DNA of 64,000 nt from Mytilus trossulus (Eukaryota; Mollusca; Bivalvia; Mytilida; Mytilidae): contig NC_086379.1 of NCBI RefSeq assembly GCF_036588685.1, positions 18,399,862 to 18,463,861 on the forward strand, given 5' to 3'. Below the pieces are notes generated by a model. It saw nothing but the letters and a program-made list of their open reading frames with translations. It did no database searches and was not told the origin of the DNA. Positions 34,201-49,200 of the stretch are shown here, piece after piece. Position numbers and translations under genes: made by a program. Every line of letters starts with the position of its first letter. Within the stretch, counting starts at the first letter, position 1.

Positions 34201-37200
34201 AAAAGATTCTTTGAGCTCAGATCAGTTGCTTTTACACAGAGGCAGGATACAATTTAGTTTGTATTTAAAAACATGCCCTGTGGTTGTATTTGGCATGTTT
34301 GGAGCCCTTTAAACTAAAAAAAAGTAGGGTTAGTGAGGATTTCTAGCATGGATATATGTTGTTAAAAGTCGTGATGTTAAGATGACTCTTGAAGTGATTT
34401 ACATTGTAAGTTGGTATAACAAATCTTTGTAAAATTTTGCATTGATAAATTTTTGAAATGGTTAGAAATGAAGGCATTAAAATATTCAGCTTTAAGCTTT
34501 CCTGATGAAGGTTATCTAACTAAAGAAAATCGTTCTAGAGACATGACATTATATTATTGTACTATTTTAATTTTGGGATACATCAGTCCCCAATTTAGAC
34601 TTTTTAGATTTTTACAATCTTAAATAATAAAAACATTTTATTAAAGTTCTTAAAGTTACAGTATAAATATTTAATGTTTTTCAGCAATTCCTTTACTCTC
34701 CCTATTACTGATAGTGGAAGAACAAAAATAAGCCCTCCAAGTCCTCACAGTTCAAGAAGTCAGAGACTAAGTTATAGAGGACCAATTACTCAGGATGCTG
34801 CTTACAGTCAGGGTTTACAAGAAAATGATATCAAATTTGTCAATGTTCCAAACAGAAAAGTTAGTGCACAAAGACTACCACCTTCCAGTTTAGTACAAAA
34901 AGCCAGGCGTCCCCCGCTGAATTCAATTGAAACTGATCTTGACCATGTGGTAGACATCCCAAACAGAAAATTAAGTGGCAGTAAACGTCCCTCATCTGGA
35001 TCTGCTAAAAGACGCAGTCGTCCTTCATCAGGCAATCAACAGACAGATGCACCGAAAGAACTTGATGATGATGATGAAATATCTCATAAGTTTAAGACTA
35101 TATCTGAGCATGAAATTGTAAGTGATTCCATCAAATGTGTTTAAAGCACTATATGATAATATATTCTTGGGATCAGTTTACTACCATACTAATCTGCCCT
35201 TCAACAAAAGGGAAATTTCAATTTGAATGCTACATTTTGTATATTTTGAGCAGAATATACATGCACACAGAAGTTATACATTTAGTGTTTATATAATAAA
35301 CGGTGCATTTTTTTTCAGAATTATTTGTTCTCAAATTGTATATAATTGAACTTAAATTAAATTTCTAAAAGTTAACATTATACTTGGGTTTTGAACTCTT
35401 TATAATATTTATAAAGAGGTAAAGTATCTAAGCTTGTCACCATTGAAGCAATTTAAGTATCAACTGATTTGAAATGTTGTAGCTTGAAGCCAACCATGAG
35501 AGAGATCCAGAGAAGATATATGAGATAAACCTGTATGCTGCTGACCTGACAAAGATCAACAATTTACAAAGAGTAAGGCCTAACATTCTTTTTACACTTA
35601 TAATTACATCTTTTTCAGTATAATGTATTAAAAACATATATATGGAGGGGAGACAATGCAATAACATTAAATTGACACTGGTAAGTTTATATATAATTTA
35701 ATCCCATCCTTCTTAAAGATGTTTGCTCCTCTTGTTTTATTATTCTTGCCAGATAATCAGAATCCTCTGGTTTTTATCAAGTTATACCATAAACAAAATT
35801 GTCCTATAACACCTAATTTTTCTTTTTCCTGCAACTTTTGTAGAGATAAAGATAAGATATAGTGATCCGACATTCTGTCAGTGTTGTCGCTATCTGCAAA
35901 TATTCACTCTGTGGTTAAAGTTTTTGAAATTTTAATAACTTTCTTAAAATATCCTGGATTTCTACCAGACTTGACAGAAGCTTGTTAGTATGATCATAAG
36001 ATAGTATCCAGAAGTAGATTTTGTAAAAAATAAATCCTGTTTATCCGTATTTTACTTATAAATGGACTTAGTTTTTCTGCCAGTTAACATTTAATACATG
36101 TACATTCACTCTGTGGTTAAAGTTTTTAAAACAAATTTAATAACTTTCTTAAACTATTTTGGATTTGTACCAAAATTGGACAGAAGCTTGTTTTTTTTTG
36201 TTTTTTTATCAAATAAAATTGAGAAAGGAAATGGTGAATATGTCAAAGCGACAACCACCCGACCATAGAGCAGACAACATCCCAAGGCAACCAATGGGTC
36301 TTCAATGTAGCGAGAATTCCCGCACCTGTAGGTGTCCTTCAGCTGGCCCCTTAAAATATGCATAATAGTACAGTGATAATGGACGTCATACTAAACTCCA
36401 GTATCCAGAAGGAAATGTAGTAAAAAAATTGATTTCTGTTTAACTTTTCCATACCACACTAGTCTTATAAATGGACTTAGTTTTTCTTTCATTTAATAGT
36501 ACATACAGTCTGCAGTTAATGTTTTAAAAATATTTATTAGATTCATAAAGAAGACGAGACACTGGGTTCTGTGAAACCCTTAGGAATTTTATTACATATA
36601 GATTAAAAAGCCATATTGGAAAATCTTATTTAATCTATATACTATCAATGTATTAGTTGTTTAAAAAGCTTATTACTTGAAACAGAATAGCAAACAACCT
36701 ATATTCTTATCAGTTTGAACCACAAACATGTCAGTTGAAAAATGAATATGTACTTATTCTTGATAAAGTTGATAGTCTTGAAACTTCATATTGATAATAG
36801 CAAGTTTTATATTATTTGATTCTTAATATTTACATCATTTTATTCTTATTCTCATTTTTTTCAGTTTAAGAAATTGAGAGTGCTTGATTTATCCTGCAAT
36901 TATATTGAAAGAATTGAAAACCTAAGTGAAAATGTGGTAAGATGTGTATGATATATTAGTCTCTCATGGATTTGATTAACCCCCCCCCCCCCTCCCCCTG
37001 TCAAATGGTTGGAAAATACTTCAATGGAGAGGACATGCTGTTTCTTTAGTTATTTATACATACAAATTGAAAAGAAGTTAATGCAATAATTATTTAGATA
37101 AGAATACTAAATATATCATTTGCTTTTGCAGTTTCATAAGTTGAAATTTCAATAAAGTTTACCAAAAACTAATACATCAAAACCAAGAAGAAGAGAAAAC

Positions 37201-40200
37201 ATACAGCAAAACAAGACGAAAAAGTAAAAAAAATGGAATTTACTGGACGTTGTAAACCTACGTCATAGATATTGCCTTGGAAAATCTATATTTGGGTACA
37301 CGGACGCTGTTCCAAATCTTATATTTACCTCTCGTGAGTTTTTGCTGCAGTGAATATAATGTTTTATCAAAAAGAATTTCCTATGCTTTTAGCCAATGAG
37401 GAAACAGAAAATTTAAAGTCATATAATAAAAGATTATATCATTTACAGATCATATTTGGAGTATCTAGTATTTTTTGCTCTTTTTCTCATATTTGTCTTA
37501 GTGAAATCTAAAAATTGAACAGTTTTAGTCAAGTTAGTGCCGATTCAAGGCATCAGAATTATACAATGTATAATATATAGATAAAAGTGGGTGTTTTTTT
37601 TTGCAGGATATCAGAGAGCTAAAAATGTATGGAAATAGGATACACCAGTTGGAAAATCTATATAGGTTTGTATTCAAAATACTTTATAACATCCTACTTA
37701 GGAGTCATCCATAATTGTCAACCATTTTCCAAAGTGTACAAAACATACACTTTTTCAGAACCCCCTTCCTCCGTCAAAAAGTGTACATCAACCATTTTCA
37801 TATTTCAAGACAAGTATAAATTATTCTTTCTATTACAGTTTGGTTTAATATAGAAATTTACATTGCAAAATAAACTGAAACATATTTGACTTTTATTTGA
37901 TGATTAAAAAAAAGTGTACAGTAAAAATGTTGATTTTTAACCCCCTCCCCCCCAAGTGTACATTTTGTACACTTTGGAAAATGGTTGACAATTATGGATG
38001 ACCCCTTATGTCATTATAAATTAATATTGTCATAAAATATGTGGAATCAATAGTCTCATTGTCAATTGACCCTGTAATTAGCTTTTTGGTTATCTCTCTA
38101 ATGAGGGACAGTAATTTCTACTTAAAATGGAGAGCTAGCAGAAAGAGCAAATTTACCTGTGTATAATCTTTAAAGTTTTCAAATCTTTTAATAACATTAA
38201 TTTGTTGTTCAGCTGAATACTTTTGACAGCAGAATTTATTTCTCATGAGAAATAGTTAAAAAGCTGATACATCACTTTCAATTCATCATACTTTGCATTT
38301 TGTTCAGTATAGAACCAGTCTACGATTGACAAAGGGAAGTAGATTGTTTTAAAAGTGTGTAATAACAGAATCAAATCAGTAAAAGGCAAATGGATTATTC
38401 ATGCATACAGTGATTTTCCAAAATTATTCTTAAAATTTTAGTTATCTCCCGTTTTGGTGATCAATGGAGATTATCCATTTAGCAGTTATAAGAAAGTATT
38501 GGACAGTGAATATGCTCAAATTTACCAGAAACTACATACATGTGGTTTTTTTTTAATTCTACATTTGCACTTGTAATCATAAAGTGAATTGAAACAATTT
38601 TCTAGAATGCTATAAAAATTTATACACAAAAACATGCTTTATTTTTATACAACCGCAAAAATTTTAATTTTTCGTCGTACATTTGTATATTGCTATCATA
38701 TTGGAGTCGTTGTCGTCCGAATATTTTAGTTTTTGCACTCTAACTTTAGTAAAAGTGAATAGAAATTTATGAAATTTTAACACAAGGTTTATGACCAAAA
38801 AAGGAAGGTTGGGATTGATTTTGGAAGTTTTGATCCCAACATTTTAGGAATAAGGCCTAAAAAAAAAGATATGTGTTTCCGGTAACATCATTTTGAAAAA
38901 TAGGGTCGGTAGGTTGGAAGATCCAATAAAAAAGTTAGGGTCAGGGCTAATAAACAGGGTCGGTCGGGTTACCGGAAACACAGATCTTTTTTTTCTCGGC
39001 TTAAGGGGCCAAAAAGGGCCCAAATAAGCATTTTCTCGGTTATCGCACAATAACTTAAGTTTAAGTAAATAGAAATCTATGAAATTTTGAATCAAGGTTT
39101 ATGACTACAATAGGAAGGTTGGGATTGAGTTTCGGAGTTTTGGTTCTAACAGTTTAGGAATTAGGGGTTAAAAAAGGGCCTAAATAAGCATTGTTTTTGG
39201 TTCAATGACTTTAGTTTAAGTAAATAGAAATTAATTGGAGTTATCTTTCTTTGTATATAATAGTAGTTGAATCAACTTTAATCATTGTTTTATACAATAT
39301 ACAATGTATTATCATTTTTACCAGCTGATAAATTAAAACAATCTTTACCATTCAGTGATAAGATGTTCTTTTTACTACATTTTTATATTGTATGATGTAT
39401 TTAAATGAGCAGTTATTGTCAAAAAGGGCCCAAATAAGCATTATTCTTGGTTTTTGCACAATAAGATAGTATAAGTAAATAGAAAACAATGAAATTTAAA
39501 CACAAGGTTTATGAACACAAAAGGAAGGTTGGGATTGATTTTGGGAGTTGAGATCCCAACAGTTTCAGAATTAGGGGCCAAAAAGGGCCGAAATAAGCAT
39601 TTTTCTTGGTTTTTGCACCATAACTTTAGTATAAGTAAATATAAATCTATGAAATTTAAATACAAGATTTATGACTGTAAAAGGAAGGTCAAGATTGATT
39701 TTTGGAGTTTTGGTCCCAACAGTTTGGGAATAAGGGGCCCAAAGGGTAAAAAAATAAACTTTATTTGATTTCATAAAAAAATGAATAATTGGGGTTCTTT
39801 GATATGTCAAATCCAACTGTGTATGTAGATTCTCAATTTTTGGTCCCGTTTTCAAAATTGGTCTATATTAAGGTCCAAAGGGTCCAAAATTAAACTTAGT
39901 TTGATTTTAACAAAAAATGAATCCTTGGGGTTCTTTGATATGCTGAATCTAAAAATGTACTTAGATTTTTGATTATTTACCCAGTTTTCAAGTTGGTCCA
40001 GATCGGGGTCCAAAATTAAACTTTGTTTGATTTCCTCAAAAATTGATTATTTGGGGTTCTTTGATATGCCAAATCTAACTGTGTTAGTAGATTCTTAATG
40101 TTTGGTCCCGTTTTCAAATTGTTCTTCATTAAGGTCCAAAGGTTCCAAAATTAAAGTAAGTTTGGTTTAAACAAAAATTGAATTCTTGGGCCTCTTTGAT

Positions 40201-43200
40201 ATGCTGTATCTTAACATGTACTTAGATTTCTGATTATGGGCCCAGTTTTCAAGTTGGTCCAAATCAGGATTCAAAATTATTATATTAAGTATTGTGCAAT
40301 AACAAGAAATTTTCAATTGCCCAGTATTCAGCAATAGCATGAAATTTTCAATTGCACAGAATAGTTCAATAGCAAGAAATCTTCAATTGAAAGTATTGCG
40401 CAATAGCAAGAAATATCTAATTGCACAATATTGTGCAATAGCAATCAATTTTCAATTGGAGTTATCTTTCTTTGTCCAGAACAGATATTTGTGCAATAGA
40501 AAGATATTTTCAATATTCTTTGAAAATTTGAGTTATCTTTCTTTGTCCATTTTTCTCATTTCAGATTTCATAAATAAATAGAAAATCTCTTTAAACATTT
40601 TTTGAGAGGGTTAATATTCAACAGCATTGTGAATTGCTCATAGGCAATTTTTTTTAAAGTTCATTAGACCACATTCATTCTGTGTCAGAAACCTATGCTG
40701 TGTCAACTATTAATCACAATCCAAATTTAGAGCTGAATCCAGCTTGAATGTTGTGTCCATACTTTCCCCAACCGTTCAGGGTTCAACCTCTGCGGTCGTA
40801 TAAAGCTGCCCTGCAGAGCATCTGGTTTATCCATTTATCAAAAAAAAAAACACACAAAAAGAGACAAAATCAATATTATCAGTACATTCTGAAGAGACAA
40901 GACTGTAATACAAAAATCTGGCGTAGAAAATCGAACTGTTTATAAAACAACAATAAAGGGTTTATACATGTATTAGTTTTGTTTCATCTTTTACAGTTTG
41001 AAGGAGTTGAGCAATTTACAGTTACAACACAATAAGATTAAAACTATAGGTGAGAATTAATTTAGTTTTAGTACACAAAAACTTTCACAGAGGAAATAAG
41101 ATTTTTTTATGTATCTTTTTCATCATTTTTTATTCAAATTATTTTAAGGGTTAATTTTGGCATGTCATAGGCATTGTTATATACTACAGTATACATTTTT
41201 ATCCGTTTCTCTACCTGAACCTCATATCAGAATTCAATGAAACTTATAATGTCATTGTGCACCTTCTATTTTGTTTTGAATCTTGATTATTTATTTTTTT
41301 CAATTAGCAAATCATGGACAAGTTTGCCTCTATTGTAGCAGGTTAAAGATAATTTTTGTGATAGATTGTTCTAAAAATGCTGTAATTCACTATGTATAAA
41401 TGGTTGAATCTCTTTGTTTAGGATGTTGTAAATCAGCGACAATGTTTTGATGTATGTTTATGAAAATATTTCCCATAATGCTTCAGATTTAGAAGTATCA
41501 TTTGATTGATAACATAACAAAAATATTTGAAATTAAAGTCTAAACTTTAAGAAGTTTTTTTTTTTTTACATACGAATAAGGTGTAACAAATAGCCTTCTA
41601 CTTTCTGAAAAGTGAACATTTAAGCTTCACCTGCATAGTCAATATTATATCCATCATAAGGGGCCGATAAATAGCTGACCAGTGTTAAGAGAGAGCCATA
41701 TCTCTTGCACATTAAAGACACCCTTGTAGTTATTGAAAAAGAGCAGGCGTATGCCACTACAAGGCAGCACTCGCACCCACAAAGAGGAAAGGGATTAATA
41801 TAAGTTGCAAAACTTGTTTCCCAATCCACTATACATAAATATGTTTAAACTAATAATTAAGTATTTTGAAGCAATGCAATAAAGAATTTTAAACTTTTGT
41901 AGGAAAAAGTTTGAGTGGGTGTACAAAGATAAGGACATTGAACCTGAGCTCTAATCACTTGATGAGGATAGAATCTCCAGAACTGTCGTGTTGTTCACAT
42001 CTCACTGTCCTTGACCTTAGTAGTAATATGTTAGATAACTTTTCTGTGAGTATGAATTAATGTAAGGAATACTGTCTGAACATACCATACAGACTAAAGA
42101 TTTTTTGTGATTATGGTGGTTTGGTTCTTTGAATATAAGTTTACAAAATAAAATCATTGTTCTATGCAATATGAAATAAAAAGATTTAGTATGATTGCCG
42201 TTGAGACAAGTTTCCAACAGAGTTCAAATAAAGCATATTGAGGCAGTTAAAGGTCACTTTACTGCCTTCAAAATTGAGCAAAAACAATATGGTATTGTCA
42301 GCCATAAAAAGATTGACTCAACAAAATGTGAAACAATTCAAACTCAAATATAACGATCACCTGATTTATGACAAAACAATTGCTATGAAAAACAATTATG
42401 ACAGACAGCAGCCATCCAGAAACACTGAATTACAGACTTCTTTCTTTGAAGAGAAACATATAAAATGTAACTAGGTTAACTTGTTTGAGAGCCCTCAATT
42501 CTCTCCTAACATTAGATAGTGTACACCAAAACATAAGAACAAACTAAAATTCAGCTTGAAATGGTTTCATTCAACAAACGCACAAAAGCAACTAAAACCA
42601 AGACAAAATTTCAATCTTAGAGATTTAATGGTGACGGAAAGGTAGTTTAATGCCAATAGCACAACTTATAGATAAATCTTGTTCTCCCAGACTAACTGGT
42701 CAGTTTTAATATTATTTTAATGTTTTTTCTCTTTCAGTTTGTAAACTACTTACCAAATTTAGAAGAATTAAATGCAAGTAATAATCGTTTGCGGACTGTG
42801 GATTTTAATCGGTGTAAAAAACTACAAGATATAGACTTGTCAGGAAATGATTTAAAAGATATAAATGGACTTAAAGGAATGGGGAACTTACAGATACTTA
42901 ATATTTCTAATAATAGAATTACAACAATTAAACCGGTTGGAAAACTTAAGTAAGTAATTTTAAATAGAAGCACCAACATTCAGAAAAGGTTTTGGTTATT
43001 AGTTTTCCTTATTATCTTGTCTCAAATTGATATTGTTTCCTTTAAAGGATGATGTATATTTAATTGATTGGTTGATAACTGTTTTCTGAATATCTGATGA
43101 CAGATTATTTCATGCATATTTAGGCAGAGACAACAAATTAAAATTGTATGATTTAAATGTATTATCTGTATTTAGCTGAAATATATGTGAAGTAGGAGAC

Positions 43201-46200
43201 AGTCAATGGAATATAACAACATATTGGAATAGAAGATTTTAATTTTAGCCTTTCAACACGTCACTTAAGCCATTTAAGGACTCTGTCTGAAGAGTTGATG
43301 CAGTGGAGGATTCAACTGTGAAGGATTGGGAGTGTTTCCCCTGGGTCATGACATCGCACGACATGGCATTGAAAATATATACAATTTGAAATTTTAAGCA
43401 GTTGTAAACTAAACTTCACATTAACAATTATTTCAATTCCTGAAAAAGCACAAAAAGGGTACTCTTGAAAAAAATATATGATACATTATCATAATAAAAA
43501 AACACAATAAGTTGTAGAAAACAAGGCAAGCATAGATTTCACTATTGTTTTACAATTTCAGGTTATTAACAGAGTTATATGCTGCAGACAACCACATATC
43601 TGAGTTATCATATATACCACCTTCTTTTCCTGTGTTAGAAATTTTAAATATTAGCAGAAATAATATTTCTTCGTTTGAAGAAGTGGTGAGTACTCTTCTT
43701 CTTTTAAAATTTTGCAGATACTACTGTATAAATTCTAACCAATGTAATAAACATTAGTTTTCTGCACATTGAAGCACATGTCACATAAAAGCAACCACAT
43801 GAAACTGAGCAGCAAGTATTTAGAACTAATGGCCTAAGATCACAATTAATTCCCTTTGTTCGTGGTCTAGGAATATAGTTCCTAATTATTATATGGGGTA
43901 TTTCTTCCTAGGTAATATGTCTACTGTTATCTTTAAAATGTTTACTATTTAAGTGGTCCTCACAGCTGCATATATATTGAAATAAGTAAAACATGTGGAA
44001 AAAAATTATTGTTGAAAGTGAAAGTAGTGATTTGACCAAAATGAAAGTAGGGTAGAAATTAGCCTTCGTCATTTATTCAAGATTCAAATCCTACCATTGG
44101 CATGTCAAAACGGCTCTCAAAAGAAAAAGCACTTATGGATTGTCCTGGGACAAGCATATTTAATTGGAATAATAATGGTCTTTAAGAAGTTAAATTTATT
44201 TCATGTTTGTGGCGGTGCAAATTTTTTAATTCACTTTGACTTTAATAAAAAAATGCATTGTAGCCAAGGGGGAGAATAATTGTGTTCTGAGGCCTAATGT
44301 TAAGGTGGTACCTAACACTACAGGGAAATAACTCTATAAAACCAGCTAAATGTTTTAATTACATCGTGTTGTTAAGGGAATTTTAAGCTTCTCAATGATC
44401 AAAATTAGTGTTTGTCAAACTGCTATATAACCAGTGTAATTTTTCTGATAAATTGGTTGGTTCAAATTTTTTGAAATTTTTATATTTTTGTCAAAGGGTC
44501 AAAGTAAATACATACTTAAAATTTTATGAAAATTAAACTAGCCAAATTAACTTTAGTGAAAGTGTTGGGTACCACCTTAAGTAGATAGCAGTTCTAAAAG
44601 TAATCATCATTACATTACACATTGACATTGCGTTTATCATTCAGAAGAATTGTTTTATTACAATCTGGCTATTACTTGGATATTTGTGAAAATAAAGCAT
44701 ATTTTGTACTAGACCAATTAAATAAGCAGGATTTTAAACATTCTATATAAAAAGAAGATGTGGTATGATTGCAAATGAGACATCTTTGCACAAGATACCA
44801 AAATGACACAGAAATTAACAACTATTGGTCACCCTACGACCTTCAACAGTGAGCAAAGCCAATACCACATAGTAAGCTATAAAAGGTCCCAAAATGACAA
44901 TGTAAAACAATTCAAAAGAGAAAACTAACGGCCTAATTTATTTATAAAAAATGAAAAAAAAAAAATATGTAACACATAAACAAAGATAACCATGCACTGA
45001 ATCACAGGCTCCTGACTTGGGACAGGCACATACATAGAGAATGTGGTGGGGTTAAACATGTCAGTGGGATCCCAACCCCCCCCCCCTAACCTGGGACAGT
45101 GGTATAACAGTACTACATACAAATGACATAAGAACAAACTATAAAAATCATTTGAAAACGGCTTAACTCATCACTGATCAGATAGATAAAAATACAAGTG
45201 GATGTGGACGGGTACTTGTACATCCCAACAACAAAAAGACACTAGGTATAGATCTGAGGGTATTGCAGTTAACTGACAGCTAGTTCGAAGCCTCTAACAA
45301 ATAATAAAAAAATCATGCATCCAATCTCACTGCAGGTAAAAGTCAGTAAGAAGATATGTCACCCTACATAAACTCACGTTTCTGAAACTAGTCCAAGCAG
45401 CCTTTACTAATCTTTACTTTGCACCTAAATACTGAGTGTGATGGGGGAGAAGCAGCTAATAACACGGTTAATGACTTAGGTTTTATCTGGTATAAAGGAT
45501 GGAATCCATTAGCTCTTATGCTAGCAGAGAACAGAATAGCAAGAAAGATTATGCTAAATTACTGTGGATTCGTTTATTTACTTCGTCACCAATTTTTGTG
45601 GGTTGCAAAAATTACATTCTTGAGGATATTTGATTACGAGGTTTCGGCAAAGTCTGCATAATATTCCTTAAAGATATTTGTAATTTGTTTAGCATTAAAA
45701 TTAGTGGTTCCCCTAATCCTATAAAATCCACGAAATATTGGTTTCCAACAAATATTAATGAATCCACATGGTTTCCAACAAATAATAATGAATCCACAGT
45801 GTTCAAGTCAAACAATCTCATTAGAAGTCATCTCGTCATTCCCAGATTGAAGTATACTTGATACTTGACTGCAATTTTAGTTTTACCTCTGTTTATTACA
45901 TTGATATCAATGTTATTTATATTCTTTATTTCAGTGCTCCTTGAACAGTTTAGAAGAATTATCAGAATTATTTATATCTGGAAATCCGTTCTCCAACGAT
46001 GATGATGGCATTCATATATCATATATGTCAGATATTCAGGCAGAATTTTCTAATCTGGATATTCTGGATGGGGTAGGTTATGAATTTTGTTAGTTATAGA
46101 TTATCTTTGATCATCTCAACAAGATTGATTTTCTCGCTTGAGCCTGTACAGCCTAATTAAGAAAAGCAATGGAGTTGAGATGACCAATGATAATATGTTT

Positions 46201-49200
46201 ATGATATAAATTATCACTATTTTACATATGACAAGGTTGACAAATTTTTTGACAATGCCATGAACACCCTTAGTTTCTAGCATAACATAACTTTTCATAT
46301 GACTGTATTGTGCTGAGAAAGGAAATTATCAGTTCATAAGATCAAAGGAAAATTTCGTAAAATAGAGATAATAAATCATATTCTTTTAAAACAGATTCAG
46401 TTTTATTCTAACAATGAAACATAACATAATTTCGTATTTGGAGTTTTACAAATGTTGTTCATGAATCATTTTGCTGCATTGTTAATATCATCACCATGCA
46501 GTAAAACAAATGCTCTAATATACATGGTGAATAATGGGATTTATTTTTAAATCCAAACTTGCTAAAAATTAGATAAGATATTTTTTTTTATTTCATTAAT
46601 TAGCACCTAGAAATAAAAAGTATTTAAAAAGTTTGGTAAATGAACTTACTTGAAAAGTTGAAAGTTCTGTAAGTTAGAAAACTATTAAACTCTAGCTCAC
46701 CTAGTACAATGGAGAAAGTGATCTATGGTCACCAATATGCATTTATTTGTCAATGTATGAAATAGACTATGTTAATATTTTGTTTGTTTACTGTTGATCA
46801 TTTGATGCTGATTTTTTTACATGCTTGCCATTATTTTTAGGCACATCTGAAAAGAGCTGCTCATAGAGGTGCTCCATTGATGAGGCCAATGACTGCTTCA
46901 ACTAGTAAGTTTTAACCATAGCTCACATCTCTAGTTATCGGTATATAATATTCTAACACAATAAATTGGTAAAACAGGGACATGGTCTGAATGTATACGA
47001 GACAACAATAATCTGATTAAGATACCTTGTCTGACTGAGATTCAATGAAAAGTACACCAAAGATCTGACAAGACTGACTTACTTTTTATTCTGGTAACTA
47101 TCACACCAGCTAATGAAGAAGGTCGTAAAGGGGGAACCTGCACGGAAGAAAGCGAAATAAAATTGCCATTTCATGATGAACTAACAATTAAAAAATTCTT
47201 GTATGTTGATCTCTTTACCGATTTCGGGAAACAAGGCGAATAAAAAACCTTTTTCATGACTGCACGTGAAATAAAAATGGCAAAACATGTTAGATGAAAA
47301 TAACCTTTTACCACCCTCAATGAAATGTCAGCCTTCATATTTTTATTGGTGTGTATCATGACAAATCAGTTGATCCTACAGACCTTTGAAACAGAATATA
47401 GAACAGAGTTGTGTCAGATTCTTGTAAGTGAAGCATGGACACAGGGGCTGTATTTTAATAAGATTGTTCCCTAATAAAATAGGAATGATGTACTGGGATA
47501 ACACTCTCGTTTCTAATATGTATTGATGATTCATGTACAAGTACTCACAACAAGTATGGCATTTGTGTAACTACTTACAGTTTACATCAATTCATAAAAA
47601 AATCTTTGAAATATACTCAGTTAAATAAAAAAAGTACAGGCTGTGAGACAGTGCTCAATCTAATAAAACTGAATCCATCATTGAAACTCTCTTTCAACTG
47701 CATGCAGTCAATAGTTCAAGCAACACAGATTCTAGAGTCAACTGGCACAGATTTCCAAATAGCGATACAAAGTATTGTAAAATTAATTGTCTTCATGTTT
47801 TGGTCTTTTTTTAACTTGAAATATTTGCTTTTACAGTAATAACAGTAAGGCAGGTAGAAACACAGATGAAACAAATGGACAGTGATATGAAATCTATAGA
47901 AAATGATTTTATGGAAAGGTAATATGGACACTAATATCTATCAACACTTTCTCAATATACACCAAGGTGCACTTTAGGCCAACTTTATCATAAAATTAAC
48001 AAAATAGTCATAATTTAGTTCTTAAATTGTAGTTTTTCAAGAGCCTTACTACTATATTAAACAAATCTCTTCAATAGAGTACATTCAAAGTCAGCACATT
48101 ATTGGTGTATTGTAAAAAAAACAATGAGTGTGTGCATTCTCAAACTGGAAAGCTTGAGGAAACCTTTGGCCACCATCTAGGAATGTAAATGTTTTGTAGC
48201 CAAAAGTTGCCAAAAATGACATTGAATCACTAGGCCTATAGACAAAAAAACTTTCTGGATCTTGTCCTTTTAAATGTAATTTGTAAAAAAAAGTTATTTT
48301 TTATTTAATCATTATGTCACAACTATTTCTACATGAAGTTTGTAGTATGGGACCTTTCCCTTTTACACATAACAACTTGCAATGACTATGTTATACACTA
48401 TTTTAACAGTGTGACATGGAAAGAAACATTTACACAGCAATGACAAACTTTCCACTTGTATGGAAGTACAATATGTCAGTGGATCTTAGATAAACACAAA
48501 TACCTTTTATTTTAATATTAAAATTTAAACTTCAAGTGTACAGATGATTTTGCTCACAAATATAAAAAAAGCAGAAATGACTATTCCTGAAATCAATTGT
48601 AATCACCATATTTAAAAAAGGACAAATAAAGAAATTTTTATAGTCAATTCTACACTATAAACAGAAATCTGCTAAAAGACCCAGTACACTTGTCATACAA
48701 CAATAATAAATCCACTTGTTTTATTTCAGAATGGAACAGCTGAAGTCCACATTAGACAAATTACCATCACAACCTTCAGATTCTAGCAGATCACCTAAAA
48801 ACAATGTATCACAGTCTATACACTTTACTAAAACATCAAGGTACTATATTTAGTCTCAGCCTGCCATAATAGTAGCCACTAAGTTTTCTGATGGGTGCAT
48901 CTGTTCAATAGCAGGTTAAAGTTTTGGTGTAAAGAAGGTTAAGGTTGCATTTTAATATATAGTACATATATATGGCAAATATTTCATGCAAGTTCTAGAT
49001 GAGAACAATTTAAAAATACATACTAAATGTAGGTTCTAAAATAGGGGCTGATGTCAAGTTAGCTCCACCGGTACCTAATTTGTTGCCACCTGCGTACCCC
49101 TCAAAGAGATGTTGCAAAGGTTCATAACACGCAGAGAGTGGCAATATAGAAGTGATAATTATCATAGCATATCACACATTCTTATATGACGTCCTTATTA

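Noticed and set aside
36154..36365. Overlapping open frames on both strands
   Set aside because: Both lie in a mussel-type interspersed repeat; no start context, splice sites or homology.
38844..39855. Several open frames rich in 'NFIDFYLLKLKLL' or 'GRLGLILGVEIP'
   Set aside because: They come from tandem units of the 38.6-40.8 kb repeat on opposite strands.
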